Source: Candidatus Scalindua sp.
GTDB lineage: Bacteria; Planctomycetota; Brocadiia; Brocadiales; Scalinduaceae
NCBI GenBank assembly: GCA_024654465.1
Contig: JANLHC010000133.1
Coordinates: forward strand, 1-34,308
Direction of reading: 5' to 3'
Length of the DNA stretch: 34,308 nt
The position numbers were made by a program, and so were the translations under genes. Positions 8,798 through 17,176 of the stretch are shown in pieces; positions within the stretch are counted from its first letter, which is position 1, and each line of letters opens with the position of its first letter. The notes below the pieces were generated by a model. That model saw nothing but the letters and a program-made list of their open reading frames with translations, was not told the DNA's origin and ran no database searches.

Positions 8798-10000
8798 TTA
8801 CTTTCCGGAAATTATCTTTCCCAGAACAACACTCTCCTTTGCGCCTGTAGCGGAGGGAACGTTGCCCGGATTTCCACTTACGGTTTCATTGGCAAGAATA
8901 GCAAATGCCAACGCTTCCTTTGCCTCGGAAGGAATGCCGAAGTCATCAACCGTTCTTACACTTATATCTTCAAGATAGTCTTTCAAGAATTGAAGCAAGA
9001 CAGGATTACTCACACCTCCACCGCTTATGATGACCTCGTCAATTTTGTAACATGGTTGAATAAATTTTGTATAACTGCCTGATATTGACTTAGCCGTAAA
9101 GGCTGTAATTGTCGCAATCGCATCATGAACTTCTATGTTGTCCTGTTTTAATTCCTTGTATAAATCATCAGAAAACTGAATACCGAAGTCCTCTCTTCCC
9201 GTTGATTTTGGTGGGGGTTTCGATAAATAGGGATGATCGCACAGCCGTTCCAACAAATCTTGATTCAATTTGCCTTTTGAAGCTAACTCGCCATTTTTAT
9301 CATACTTTAATCTTCCATCGGTTATAATCTCGGCAAATCGGTCAATTATCATATTACCCGGCCCATTATCAAAGGCAATTATTTCATCAATGTTCCCGTC
9401 AGCAGGTAAAAACGTAACATTAGAAATACCACCAATATTTTGAATTGCCCTGCCAATCTTAGCTCTTCCGAATAAAATAAAATCAGCATAGGGCACAAGG
9501 GGTGCACCTTCCCCTCCTGCCGCAATATCCCTTGTCCTGAAATCGGCAACAGTGGTTACTCCCGTCTCCTGGGCTATTACGGAAGGCTCACCTATCTGCA
9601 GTGTTGATCTTACCTCCTTATCATTATTCTCTTTCAATGAAGAAACATGATAAATTGTATGTCCATGAGAACCAATAATGTCTACGTCTGAAAGTGGAAC
9701 CGACAATTTTACGGCAATCTGCCTGGCCGCATCAGCAAATAATTTACCTAATATAAAATTCAGTTGGCAGATTTTATCAACGGTTCCGGTCTCTTTACAA
9801 GAGGCTTCAAATATTAGCTCCCTCATTTCATTTTCATAAGGGTATGTCTCAACCCCTATAATATCAACTTTAGTTGATAAACCATTCCCGGTTATTTTAA
9901 CCAGACATGCATCAATGCCATCACACGATGTACCAGACATCAAGCCAATAATATTACGGCTCTCTTTTTCTTTTAAACTGATTAAGTTTTTTATCGACAT
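8798..10000 (-). CDS. anmK: Anhydro-N-acetylmuramic acid kinase
   Basis: Phosphorylates and opens 1,6-anhydro-MurNAc released in peptidoglycan recycling, giving MurNAc 6-phosphate. The open frame runs upstream to 10180, but that extension would overlap the next gene and is an unlikely sequence. The start at 10000 (MSIKNLISLKEKESRNIIGL) leaves about 400 residues, close to the family size of about 370. Landmarks are IIGLMSGTSCDGIDACLVKI near the N-terminus, GSHGHTIYH, LQIGEPSVIAQETGVTTVADFRTRDIAAGGEGAPLVPYAD, NIGGISNVTFLP, FDNGPGNMIID, IISGGGVSNP and the C-terminal PSATGA. No clear ribosome binding site precedes the start. A cell wall with recyclable anhydromuropeptides is implied, which matters for an organism that may be a planctomycete. 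Confidence 0.95.
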   Translation of the reverse strand: MSIKNLISLKEKESRNIIGLMSGTSCDGIDACLVKITGNGLSTKVDIIGVETYPYENEMRELIFEASCKETGTVDKICQLNFILGKLFADAARQIAVKLSVPLSDVDIIGSHGHTIYHVSSLKENNDKEVRSTLQIGEPSVIAQETGVTTVADFRTRDIAAGGEGAPLVPYADFILFGRAKIGRAIQNIGGISNVTFLPADGNIDEIIAFDNGPGNMIIDRFAEIITDGRLKYDKNGELASKGKLNQDLLERLCDHPYLSKPPPKSTGREDFGIQFSDDLYKELKQDNIEVHDAIATITAFTAKSISGSYTKFIQPCYKIDEVIISGGGVSNPVLLQFLKDYLEDISVRTVDDFGIPSEAKEALAFAILANETVSGNPGNVPSATGAKESVVLGKIISGK

Positions 10001-10169
10001 TTTGTATTGATTAAAAAGAAGTATACACAGGATTTGAATTTCTGGCGGTACATGGAGGTGAAATGAAAAAGCATGATTGATAAAACCCGATCTTATATTT
10101 TTATCAAAAAAATAGTACAAAACGACAAAAGCAAGAAAAGGATACTGGCATGAATATAGATTAAGTATT

Positions 10170-12836
10170 TTAAGGATCAAACAAGTTTAATTCTTTCTTT
10201 ATACAATTGACTCTCTCTTTAGTCTGCCATATTCTGATTGCCATCAAGTCACGGATGTAACCAAACATTATATTTGATCTCCGCTCCTCTATAATATAAG
10301 TATAAGCGTCCATTGCTTTTCCGTAATAAGCCACCTTTTCATCTTCATATAACAGTGCTAACTCTTCATATAGATTGCCAATTCGACATTGTGCGTTAAA
10401 GGGTGTTATCCCCGTAAACTTATTTATTATTTCATTGAATTTTGTAGTTGCCTTTTCATAGTTGATTTTTGCCCCTTCATCATCACCTACATCATAAAGA
10501 GCCAGACCCACATAATGATACGCTTCTGCTACCGCATACGTATGTTCCTGTGCCTCTTTCTTTACTCCGTCCTTAAGTTCATCCAGTATGTTTTGGTTTC
10601 TCCGTTCCACCGCCTCAACAATACTGATACTGAGTGGAATTCCTGAATCTTCAAGTTCATTCTGGCTCTCAACCCGTACATGTGGAAGTAATAATTTTGA
10701 AAGCGCCTCCAAACCTAGTTCTTTAATAAAAAAGAGTTCACTGACAGAATTAAATTTTTCATGCGTCCTCCTATAATTCATAACTATACCTGTTTCTTCT
10801 TTGCTGATGCCAAATTCTGTAGTCAAAAATAGAGACAACTCTTCATCATTTGCCCGGTTCAATTCTTTATATAATCTTAGCAATTTGATTAAAACAGCCA
10901 ATTTATAAGAAGGTGTTTCTCCGTGCAGGACGGTCCTCCTATAGAAGACAAGCCAAGGATTTCTGCAAGAAAAATTTAGCTTCCTTTTGTAGTCGTAAAG
11001 AATTTCCAGGGCTACTCCAAGTTTGCATTTTCCCATCTCCTTTGTGGCTTTATGACTGAGACCCTGATATATATTATCGATCCGGTTAAAATAGCCAGCT
11101 ATCATGTCTTTCATCTGGATGGCATTTACTTTGCGATGTAGTTTCAGCTCGTGTGGGCTTAACTCTAATGCCTTTTTATAATGTTCAATAGCTTCATCGT
11201 ATAGTTGACAGTGATAGCATGTGTCCCCCTGGTATTCATAAAATCTTTTAACCATTCTCCTTGGTCTGAGTCGCTCCTTCTCTTCCTCATCTAAATGGCC
11301 CGATTTTTCAAAATGTTCTATTATCTCTTTTGGCGTCTGCAAAGATTTTTTTGTAAGAAAGTCTAATCCTGAAATGTATTCATACACCGAATTGCATCTC
11401 TGTATCATATCATTGCTGATACCATTGCATATTTTCGCCTTCTGAATACAATCCCTTGCCTCTTGAAATAAACCGAACTCTGAGTATGCCTTTCCTAATT
11501 GAACAAGCAAGCTCACATTGGCTTCACAATTTGCTTCTTGATTATCTTTGTATTGCTCCAATAACTTACCAATGACAGTCTTATACATAACGGGAACAAT
11601 CTCAACTTTATTATCTGCAACACGAACTACGAATACATTAATATCTCCCGATTCCGGATTAATATTCACCCCCGGTACTTCTTCTCCGTCAGGAAACTTT
11701 ATCCACGGTGTCTTCTTAATAACACTTGCAGTAAAAACTATGTCCTTGCCCTTAACTAAATCTTTTAGAGCTAATATTCTGTTCCACGGTATTTCTCCCT
11801 CTTTTTCTGTACCAGGTCTTACAATCTTAAAATTCCTAAGAATATCAATTTCATTCTTCTTAAAAGAATCCCAATTACTCAGTTTTCCCAATAGTCGTTC
11901 TTGTTGTGCCACCTCAAGCGGCAATATCCTCAATGTCATTTCCCCGCCCAATTGTTCTACCAATATACTACTTAAAACCGCTTCGGGAACACCTCCCACT
12001 CCTATGATCATATCAATTTCACCCCTCGTCACTGCAAATGTGGGAGTCAGGTCATCTTCTTTGACAAGGATTACTTCTGCCCCGAGATTATTAATGGTTG
12101 CTATGAGTTGCTTATGTCTCAACCTGTCCAGGACAACAATCTTCATTTTATGCATTTCGTCAGCAATATTCTGTGGAGTGATCTCCTCATTCTTATCTTT
12201 CAGCATCTTTCCAGCCATGAGCTTTAGATTTTTTGTGATACCATGCGTTATATTAACCCCTGCACCTTTATATTTGTTTCCAACTATGGCCTTCACACAA
12301 TACATATCAGGAGAATTAAATAGCTTCTGCCTTTCACTATAGCCAACTGCGACGATCACCCCTCCCTTAGATTCCGGGTCCACAATACAACGATCATTCT
12401 CGAAAGCGCTCAGCACAATATCCGCCTCGCAATCCTTATTCACTGTTTCAGAACCGAATCTTTCACCTATATACAACATTGGCATCTCTTTTCGCTCCCC
12501 CTCCGCATTTACCACAACAGCCTTCCACCAGTTGAAACTGTTATAAATATGCCTGAACCACCAGACCGCCATACATCTTGCACGAAAGATATTGAACTCC
12601 TCTCCATTCGTACTGAAATACCGTAACGTCCTTGCCGCAACAATTCCGACAGCGTGTCTTAATTCATTTCTTTTCGTCAACTGAAGGCCATTCTCAGAAG
12701 AAAGCTTCAAATCAAAACGTTCCGGAATATAGGCATCCAAGATATAAGGATCATCTATTTTTTCAAAGTCAATACTGTTGTCTTTTATGAATTCAGTATT
12801 ATCTTCCGCCTGTTCATCTTTAATAATATTACTCAT
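10170..12836 (-). CDS. GlpX-like (class II fructose-bisphosphatase fold) domain fused to TPR repeats
   Basis: Residues about 55-400 resemble class II fructose-1,6-bisphosphatase GlpX. They include EMPMLYIGERFG near 117, NSPDMYCVKAIVG, the VLDRLRHKQLIATINNLGAE segment, and GVGGVPEAVLSS near 279 (GlpX has GIGGAPEG). The acidic metal motif DPxEGT of GlpX aligns with SAFEND near 143-148, and GEGEIDE aligns with AEGERKE, so key catalytic acids appear lost. From about 430 onward the protein is helical with TPR-like repeats (near 440-480, 531-570, 770-850). A ComEA-like helix-hairpin-helix segment (NYRRTHEKFNSVSELFFIKE) lies near 687-706. This is probably a scaffold or regulatory protein derived from a sugar phosphatase. 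No signal peptide is present. The gene stands alone. Confidence 0.7.
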   Translation of the reverse strand: MSNIIKDEQAEDNTEFIKDNSIDFEKIDDPYILDAYIPERFDLKLSSENGLQLTKRNELRHAVGIVAARTLRYFSTNGEEFNIFRARCMAVWWFRHIYNSFNWWKAVVVNAEGERKEMPMLYIGERFGSETVNKDCEADIVLSAFENDRCIVDPESKGGVIVAVGYSERQKLFNSPDMYCVKAIVGNKYKGAGVNITHGITKNLKLMAGKMLKDKNEEITPQNIADEMHKMKIVVLDRLRHKQLIATINNLGAEVILVKEDDLTPTFAVTRGEIDMIIGVGGVPEAVLSSILVEQLGGEMTLRILPLEVAQQERLLGKLSNWDSFKKNEIDILRNFKIVRPGTEKEGEIPWNRILALKDLVKGKDIVFTASVIKKTPWIKFPDGEEVPGVNINPESGDINVFVVRVADNKVEIVPVMYKTVIGKLLEQYKDNQEANCEANVSLLVQLGKAYSEFGLFQEARDCIQKAKICNGISNDMIQRCNSVYEYISGLDFLTKKSLQTPKEIIEHFEKSGHLDEEEKERLRPRRMVKRFYEYQGDTCYHCQLYDEAIEHYKKALELSPHELKLHRKVNAIQMKDMIAGYFNRIDNIYQGLSHKATKEMGKCKLGVALEILYDYKRKLNFSCRNPWLVFYRRTVLHGETPSYKLAVLIKLLRLYKELNRANDEELSLFLTTEFGISKEETGIVMNYRRTHEKFNSVSELFFIKELGLEALSKLLLPHVRVESQNELEDSGIPLSISIVEAVERRNQNILDELKDGVKKEAQEHTYAVAEAYHYVGLALYDVGDDEGAKINYEKATTKFNEIINKFTGITPFNAQCRIGNLYEELALLYEDEKVAYYGKAMDAYTYIIEERRSNIMFGYIRDLMAIRIWQTKERVNCIKKELNLFDP

Positions 12837-13021
12837 TCTTTGCTCTACTTAGAAAAGCATATAAACCTCGTCATTCCGTATAGTTAAAGGTATTTTTCCT
12901 TTCTAGAATAACAACTTAAAAACGCAAATCATCACTATGGTTATTTATATCAACAGTAAAAAAAGATTGCAAATTAAAAGCATCAATTTTAAAATTTTTA
13001 CGTATTTCCGGAAACAATATG
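12837..13021. other. AT-rich intergenic region
   Basis: Lies between the divergent GlpX-TPR gene and the broken antitoxin gene. It presumably contains the promoter of the GlpX-TPR gene. No specific site can be supported. Confidence 0.3.
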
Positions 13022-13275
13022 AAAAACCGTAAGTGGTAGCTATACAATTGTTGAACTATATACCGATGTAAACGGAGAGAGGAGAAGAAGTTGTCATCAC
13101 TTACCGAGGAAAACCATGCGCCAAGCTTGTCCCGATTAAACGTGAGATAGCCAAAAGCTCAGGAAAAAATGAATTATTTGGTATCTGGAAAGATTACGAT
13201 AAAACCCAAATAACAGCATTGTCTGAATTGATACAGTTTTTTAGAATTGATTTACATAATCTGAAAATCAAATAA
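13022..13275 (+). pseudogene. Broken Phd/YefM-type antitoxin gene
   Basis: The frame ending at the TAA at 13273-13275 encodes GEEVVITYRGKPCAKLVPIK and then, a few residues on, ELFGIWKDYD. These are the conserved core and C-terminal motif of Phd/YefM prevent-host-death antitoxins (G-E-x-V-x-I-T-x-x-G-x-P-x-A). Upstream, KTVSGSYTIVELYTDV, which resembles the N-terminal DNA-binding segment, is in a different frame and lacks an ATG in that frame, so at least one frameshift is needed. The tail after WKDYDKT does not look like the family. No toxin gene follows. Its stop codon directly abuts the acetyltransferase start, so leftover transcription may still serve that gene. Confidence 0.6.
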
Positions 13276-13821
13276 ATGAGAAACAAAATAGAACTTACTG
13301 ATGGTAATATTATCATACGTCCCTGCCAGCCGGAAGACGCTGCCGTGATTTGCGAAGGTGTGCAGGAGTCAATGCAGGAGATGTTAAAGTGGGCACCCTG
13401 GTGTCATCCTGCCTACTCTATATCAGACTGTAAATCATGGCTTGACTCCAGAAACCAGATGTGGTTGGAAGGGATTGAATATGACTTTGTCATACTTGAT
13501 GCTAAAGACAATACTTTTTTTGGCGGCTGTGCCATCGATCAAATCAACCGGAAGCACAACTTTGCCAATCTCGGCTATTGGGTCCGGACTAGTCAGGAAG
13601 GAAAAGGTATTGCGACCGCTACGGTAAAGCTCATCAGCAGGTTTGGATTCGAAACGTTGGGTTTCACGCGTCTTGAGATTGTCGCGGCAGCGCAGAACAA
13701 GGCCAGTCAACGCGTAGCCGAAAAAGTTGGGGCGGCCAGAGAAGGTATCCATAGAAATCGTCATGTTGTACGTGACAAAATATATGACTCTATCATGTTT
13801 TCCCTAATACCTCAGAGTTAA
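13276..13821 (+). CDS. GNAT-family N-acetyltransferase, RimJ/RimL type
   Basis: The 181-residue protein has the RimJ/RimL layout: IIIRPCQPEDAAVICEGVQE at the start, WLDSRNQMWLEGIEYDFVIL, GGCAIDQINRKHNFANLGYW, the acetyl-CoA loop QEGKGIATATVKLISRFGFE (the Q/R-x-x-G-x-G/A type motif), then LGFTRLEIVAAAQNKASQRV and AEKVGAAREG. Members acetylate N-terminal residues of ribosomal proteins or small amines, and the substrate here is unknown. There is no ribosome binding site of its own. The ATG follows immediately after the stop of the broken antitoxin frame, suggesting expression from that older unit. A cysteine or aminoglycoside substrate cannot be excluded. Confidence 0.9.
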   Translation: MRNKIELTDGNIIIRPCQPEDAAVICEGVQESMQEMLKWAPWCHPAYSISDCKSWLDSRNQMWLEGIEYDFVILDAKDNTFFGGCAIDQINRKHNFANLGYWVRTSQEGKGIATATVKLISRFGFETLGFTRLEIVAAAQNKASQRVAEKVGAAREGIHRNRHVVRDKIYDSIMFSLIPQS

Positions 13822-13906
13822 TAGCACGTAAATTGAGCGATCTTATTTATAGTATCTCTTTAAGTTAGTTATTCGTCAATCCTTCCTTTGCGATCTCTAT
13901 GCCTCC

Positions 13907-13932
13907 TTGCCATCGACGCCTTTTGTCCGGGG
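13907..13932 (+). repeat. Dispersed intergenic repeat, copy A
   Basis: Contains TCGACGCCTTTTGTCCGGGG (13913-13932). The 26 bases from 13907 match 20936-20961 with three mismatches, all between genes and both GC-richer than their surroundings. This suggests remnants of one dispersed element. Confidence 0.55.
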
Positions 13933-13942
13933 GTGGGGGATA

Positions 13943-14000
13943 TGGAGTGCATCATCCGTGATGACGCGTTTTAAAGCAGTGACACGGTCACTGCACTCCA
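13943..14000. repeat. Branched palindromic element
   Basis: Outer arms TGGAGTGCA (13943-13951) and TGCACTCCA (13992-14000) are exact inverted repeats. Inside are two further perfect hairpins: TCATC-CGT-GATGA (13952-13964) and GCAGTGAC-ACG-GTCACTGC (13976-13994). The second shares bases with the outer right arm, so two alternative folds compete. The design resembles REP/BIME-like or transposon-end DNA more than a terminator, as no T run follows directly. Confidence 0.6.
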
Positions 14001-14160
14001 AAAAAGAAGATTTGTTTTTTGCCTCTTCTTCCCCTTGTTTTAATATTTATGATAATATGTTGTACTTTGGTTGGTGTTTGCTTTAGAATTTACTGTCATT
14101 GAAGAAAATAATATTACTATTTAGTATTTAGTATTTGGAAAATAGCTTAAATTTTTTTAC

Positions 14161-14490
14161 AGGAGGTTGAAAATGTCTTATGAATTACCGGCACCGTTTA
14201 AGGAAATGGTAAAGGAGTACCCTGATGTTTGTGAAGCTTTTCAAAGCCTTGGGGCGCAATGTCACAATGCGGGTCCTTTAGACGAAAAAGAGAGAAAGCT
14301 TGCAAAGCTTGGTATCGCAATTGGCAGCGGTTCCGAGGGCGCAGTGCATTCAGCGGTAAGGAATGCGCTTCAGGAGGAGGTATCAAAGGAAGAAATTATG
14401 CACGTCGGTATACTTGCCATTACGACGATCGGCCTACCTCAGGCAGTGGCAGCAATGACATGGATTAAGGACGTATTCTCAAAATCCTGA
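14161..14490 (+). CDS. Carboxymuconolactone decarboxylase/AhpD-like protein
   Basis: AGGAGG at 14161-14166 is an ideal ribosome binding site and sets the start at the ATG at 14173, not the TTG at 14167. The protein has 105 residues. It follows the CMD family fold: ERKLAKLGIAIGSGSEGAVH then SAVRNALQEEVSKEEIMHVG and ILAITTIGLPQAVAAMTWI. The redox CxxC of AhpD is absent (GSGSEGAVHSAV in its place), and the protein has only two cysteines, both near the N-terminus. The histidine of EGAVH is kept. It therefore belongs to the non-thiol subgroup often found as small stand-alone proteins in anaerobes, of unknown substrate. It is not part of an operon, and a terminator follows. Confidence 0.88.
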   Translation, partial: RRLKMSYELPAPFKEMVKEYPDVCEAFQSLGAQCHNAGPLDEKERKLAKLGIAIGSGSEGAVHSAVRNALQEEVSKEEIMHVGILAITTIGLPQAVAAMTWIKDVFSKS

Positions 14491-14540
14491 TAGGAGTTGA
14501 AATTGTTCTAATTGGATGTTGTTGTAATAGAAATCTATAA

Positions 14541-14573
14541 AACTGTAGGGGCTGTTTCCCCTGCAGTTTTTTT
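14541..14573 (+). terminator. Rho-independent terminator between convergent genes
   Basis: AACTGTAGGGG and CCCCTGCAGTT pair over 11 positions with one G-U wobble around a short loop, followed by a T run. It sits about 50 bases after the CMD gene and 8 bases from the end of the convergent korB gene, so it may serve both. Confidence 0.85.
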
Positions 14574-14580
14574 CACTTTT

Positions 14581-15435
14581 TCAAGCAGGTTGATTTAACC
14601 CGTCTCTGACCTGCTTTACATGGTCATCAAACGTAGGGATTTCTTCCCGGAAGAAAAGTCCCTGGTAAATAGGGTTCGTGCTTTCTGCCAACGTAATAGC
14701 GTTTGAACGGTCCAGAGTATTATGCTCTTCAGGAAGCTTTTTTGCTACATTGTTCCAGCTATCATACGTGACATCTTTATTAAATACGACGCAGGGTGAC
14801 AGATCATGGACAAATGAAAAACCTTTATGCTGGATGGCTTTGGTAATTAGTTCAGACACCATATCACGTTCTCTGGAAAACGTTCTTGCCACAAAAGTGG
14901 CTCCGTATGCCAGTGCGAGGGTAGTGGGATTTAGCGGGCGTGCAATATTTCCGTATGGAGACGTGCCGCTCTTCATCCCCATTGGTGAAGTTGGAGATAT
15001 CTGCCCTTTGGTCAGGCCGTAAATGCTGTTATCCAATAATATGTAGGTAAGATTAAAATTGCTCCTCGCGGCATGGGGGAAATGACCTCCTCCTATTCCA
15101 ACACCGTCTCCATCTCCACCAACGACTACAACGGTTAAATTCGGGCTGGCGACTTTAATCCCGGTAGCTATTGGTATTGCTCTGCCGTGCAACCCGTGTA
15201 ATCCAAAGCCTTTAATGAAAAAAGGAAATCTACCGGAGCAGCCAATTCCGGAAACTACTACAAAATCTTTGGGCGGGATTTTCAATTTTTCAGCTGCTTC
15301 ATAGAGACCGTGAAGCCCTGTAAAATGCCCGCATCCGGGACACCATGTGGGAAGATTGTCTCTCCACTCTTTTGTTTTGGACGCCTTTGCTTTTTTTAAT
15401 TCATCTAAAACGGTCTGTTTACTGAGAAAGCTCAC
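14581..15435 (-). CDS. korB: 2-oxoacid:ferredoxin oxidoreductase beta subunit, set 1
   Basis: Thiamine-diphosphate subunit of a 2-oxoacid:ferredoxin oxidoreductase (2-oxoglutarate type likely), which interconverts 2-oxoacid plus CoA with acyl-CoA, CO2 and reduced ferredoxin. The 284 residues hold four cluster cysteines in the expected places: WCPGCG (C32, C35), GIGCSG (C66) and LSPCVVF (C215). The ThDP motif GGDGDGVGIGGGHFPHAARS is at about 106-125, followed by DNSIYGLTKGQISPTSPMG. The start is GTG at 15435 inside the end of korA (17-base overlap), with GGAG upstream, indicating translational coupling. It is the last gene of a four-gene operon. Substrate specificity (2-oxoglutarate, pyruvate or a branched-chain acid) cannot be fixed from motifs alone. 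Confidence 0.95.
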   Translation of the reverse strand: MSFLSKQTVLDELKKAKASKTKEWRDNLPTWCPGCGHFTGLHGLYEAAEKLKIPPKDFVVVSGIGCSGRFPFFIKGFGLHGLHGRAIPIATGIKVASPNLTVVVVGGDGDGVGIGGGHFPHAARSNFNLTYILLDNSIYGLTKGQISPTSPMGMKSGTSPYGNIARPLNPTTLALAYGATFVARTFSRERDMVSELITKAIQHKGFSFVHDLSPCVVFNKDVTYDSWNNVAKKLPEEHNTLDRSNAITLAESTNPIYQGLFFREEIPTFDDHVKQVRDGLNQPA

Positions 15436-17176
15436 TATTGGTCTCCATAATCTTTTGGGCGATTTTTAAAGGGCTTACCGGGTTGACAGCAGGTATGTGT
15501 ATCTCGATCGGTTTTATACCGTAGCGTGATTTTAACAAGGCTGCATACTGTCCCTGGTAATTCATCTCCGGTATAATAATCTTCTTACATGAGTCAAAGA
15601 ATTTCCGAAAGGAATCTTCATGCTGTGGATGAATCATAATGGATTTTATCAGTTTCGTTTTAACTCCCTGTTTTTTTGCTATTTCCATCCCTTCCAGGAT
15701 TGAACCTATCGTTGATCCCCAACCGGCAATTCCAATTTCGGCAGTTTCATCCCCGAGGATGTCTGCCGTAGGAAGATCTGCCACCATAGAATCAAATTTG
15801 CGAAATCGTTTAGCCGTCATCATGCTGTGAACATCAGATTCATAGTTGGGATTTCCTTTTGCTGAATGTTCCAGTCCGGTAGTAGAGTAGACAGCTCCCG
15901 GTTCTCCGGGAACGATAAGGGGAGAAACACCATCGTCAGTAATTTGATAGCGCAGGAAATTTTTTAATTGTTCTGATGTCGGTTTCTTTCTGGTACATCT
16001 ATCCCGGTCAATATTTTCCTTGATCGTAACGGTTTCTGTACGCTGTCCCAGGAACAGATCACTGAGAAAGATAACCGGTGTCTGGTATTTTTCGGCAATG
16101 TCAAAAGCCAGTTGAATGCCACTGTAGCACTCTTCAGTATCAGTGGGCGCCATTACCACCCTGGGAGAATCACCGGCGCCGCCATAAAGGGCAATATTAA
16201 GATCTCCCTGCTCAACTTTAGTGGGCAGCCCTGTAGAAGGGCCGCCACGTTGAACATTAACAATGACTGTCGGGATTTCAGCCATTACCGACAAGTTAAT
16301 CATTTCACTCATCAGTGAAAGGCCGGGACCGGAAGTGGCAGTCATTGCGCGCTTTCCGGCAAACCAGGCTCCCAATACCGCACCGATAGCCGCAATTTCG
16401 TCCTCCATCTGGAGGGTCCATCCACCCAGCTTCGGCAATTCCTTTGCCGCGATCTCCATGATTTTTGTTGCCGGCGTAATGGGATATCCCGCAAAGAATT
16501 TCAAACCGCAATCTATTGCACCTTTGGCAATCGCATCGTTGCCACTTGTCAGTTTCCTGGGTTTTGATCTTTTGTCAATCTCAAACTGGTTATTAAGAGG
16601 ATAATTTTCCTTGAAATATTCATAACCTAAACGGAAGGCTTTAATATTTATCTCTACTACCCGCTCACCCTTTCGGGTGAATAAACCTTTTATCTGATCT
16701 ACAAACATCTCAGGTGGCAATGAATAGAAGTAACATATTGCTCCAATTGCAACCAGGTTTTTCCCTTGATTTGTACCTGATGCTTCATTTGCCAGTTTCG
16801 TAATGGGCAGACCATGTCCTTGTATTTCCGGTGTGATATGTGACACCAGACTATCTTCTTCCACTACATCACCGATCGTGCTGGTGTCATAAATTACATT
16901 ACCTCGCTCCTTAACATCACGCAGGTCAATAATAGATTCTTTACTCACCATTCCCACAAGCAGGTCTAAACCATCACCCATACTATACAGCTTTGATGTT
17001 GAAAACCTGATTGTTGCGGAAGATTTACCAAGGCCCCTGATTTCAGCACTGTAGATATTATTTACCATTACATGCAAACCTATTTTGGCACATGCACCCG
17101 CTAAAATCTTTCCTGAAGCTACTATGCCGTCACCCGCTATTCCACAGAAGCGAATTGTAATTTCGGAATATTTCAT
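15419..17176 (-). CDS. korA: 2-oxoacid:ferredoxin oxidoreductase fused gamma-alpha subunit, set 1
   Basis: About 585 residues. Residues 1-190 are the gamma domain (ITIRFCGIAGDGIVASGKIL, then SAEIRGLGKSSATIR). From about 215 the alpha domain follows, with FAGYPITPATKIMEIAAKEL, ATSGPGLSLMSEMINLSVMA, VNVQRGGPSTGLPTKVEQGD and DLFLGQRTE. YPITPAT and QRGGPSTGLPT are standard for KorA-type proteins that bind the 2-oxoacid and CoA. The ATG at 17176 overlaps the upstream stop as ATGA, with GGTGG just before it. This start is preferred to the GTG codons at 17185 and 17182. It partners the downstream beta subunit. No delta (ferredoxin) subunit is encoded, so a soluble ferredoxin, or the ferredoxin-like tail of the first gene in the operon, is the likely electron partner. 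Confidence 0.95.
   Translation of the reverse strand: MKYSEITIRFCGIAGDGIVASGKILAGACAKIGLHVMVNNIYSAEIRGLGKSSATIRFSTSKLYSMGDGLDLLVGMVSKESIIDLRDVKERGNVIYDTSTIGDVVEEDSLVSHITPEIQGHGLPITKLANEASGTNQGKNLVAIGAICYFYSLPPEMFVDQIKGLFTRKGERVVEINIKAFRLGYEYFKENYPLNNQFEIDKRSKPRKLTSGNDAIAKGAIDCGLKFFAGYPITPATKIMEIAAKELPKLGGWTLQMEDEIAAIGAVLGAWFAGKRAMTATSGPGLSLMSEMINLSVMAEIPTVIVNVQRGGPSTGLPTKVEQGDLNIALYGGAGDSPRVVMAPTDTEECYSGIQLAFDIAEKYQTPVIFLSDLFLGQRTETVTIKENIDRDRCTRKKPTSEQLKNFLRYQITDDGVSPLIVPGEPGAVYSTTGLEHSAKGNPNYESDVHSMMTAKRFRKFDSMVADLPTADILGDETAEIGIAGWGSTIGSILEGMEIAKKQGVKTKLIKSIMIHPQHEDSFRKFFDSCKKIIIPEMNYQGQYAALLKSRYGIKPIEIHIPAVNPVSPLKIAQKIMETNSELSQ

Larger units (their letters stand above)
13822..14160. other. 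Intergenic region with repeat copy and palindromic element
   Basis: No gene is visible. A 26-base segment at 13907-13932 recurs with three mismatches at 20936-20961, and a branched inverted-repeat element sits at 13943-14000. Both are listed separately. The rest is AT-rich and probably carries the promoter for the gene at 14173. Confidence 0.5.

Noticed and set aside
10001-10180. N-terminal extension of anmK to 10180
   Set aside because: Would overlap the upstream gene and adds an unlikely sequence; the family starts just before the IIGLMSGTS motif.
11548-12342. 264-residue plus-strand open frame opposite the GlpX-TPR gene
   Set aside because: Antisense shadow of a well-supported coding region, with no ribosome binding site and no recognisable domain.
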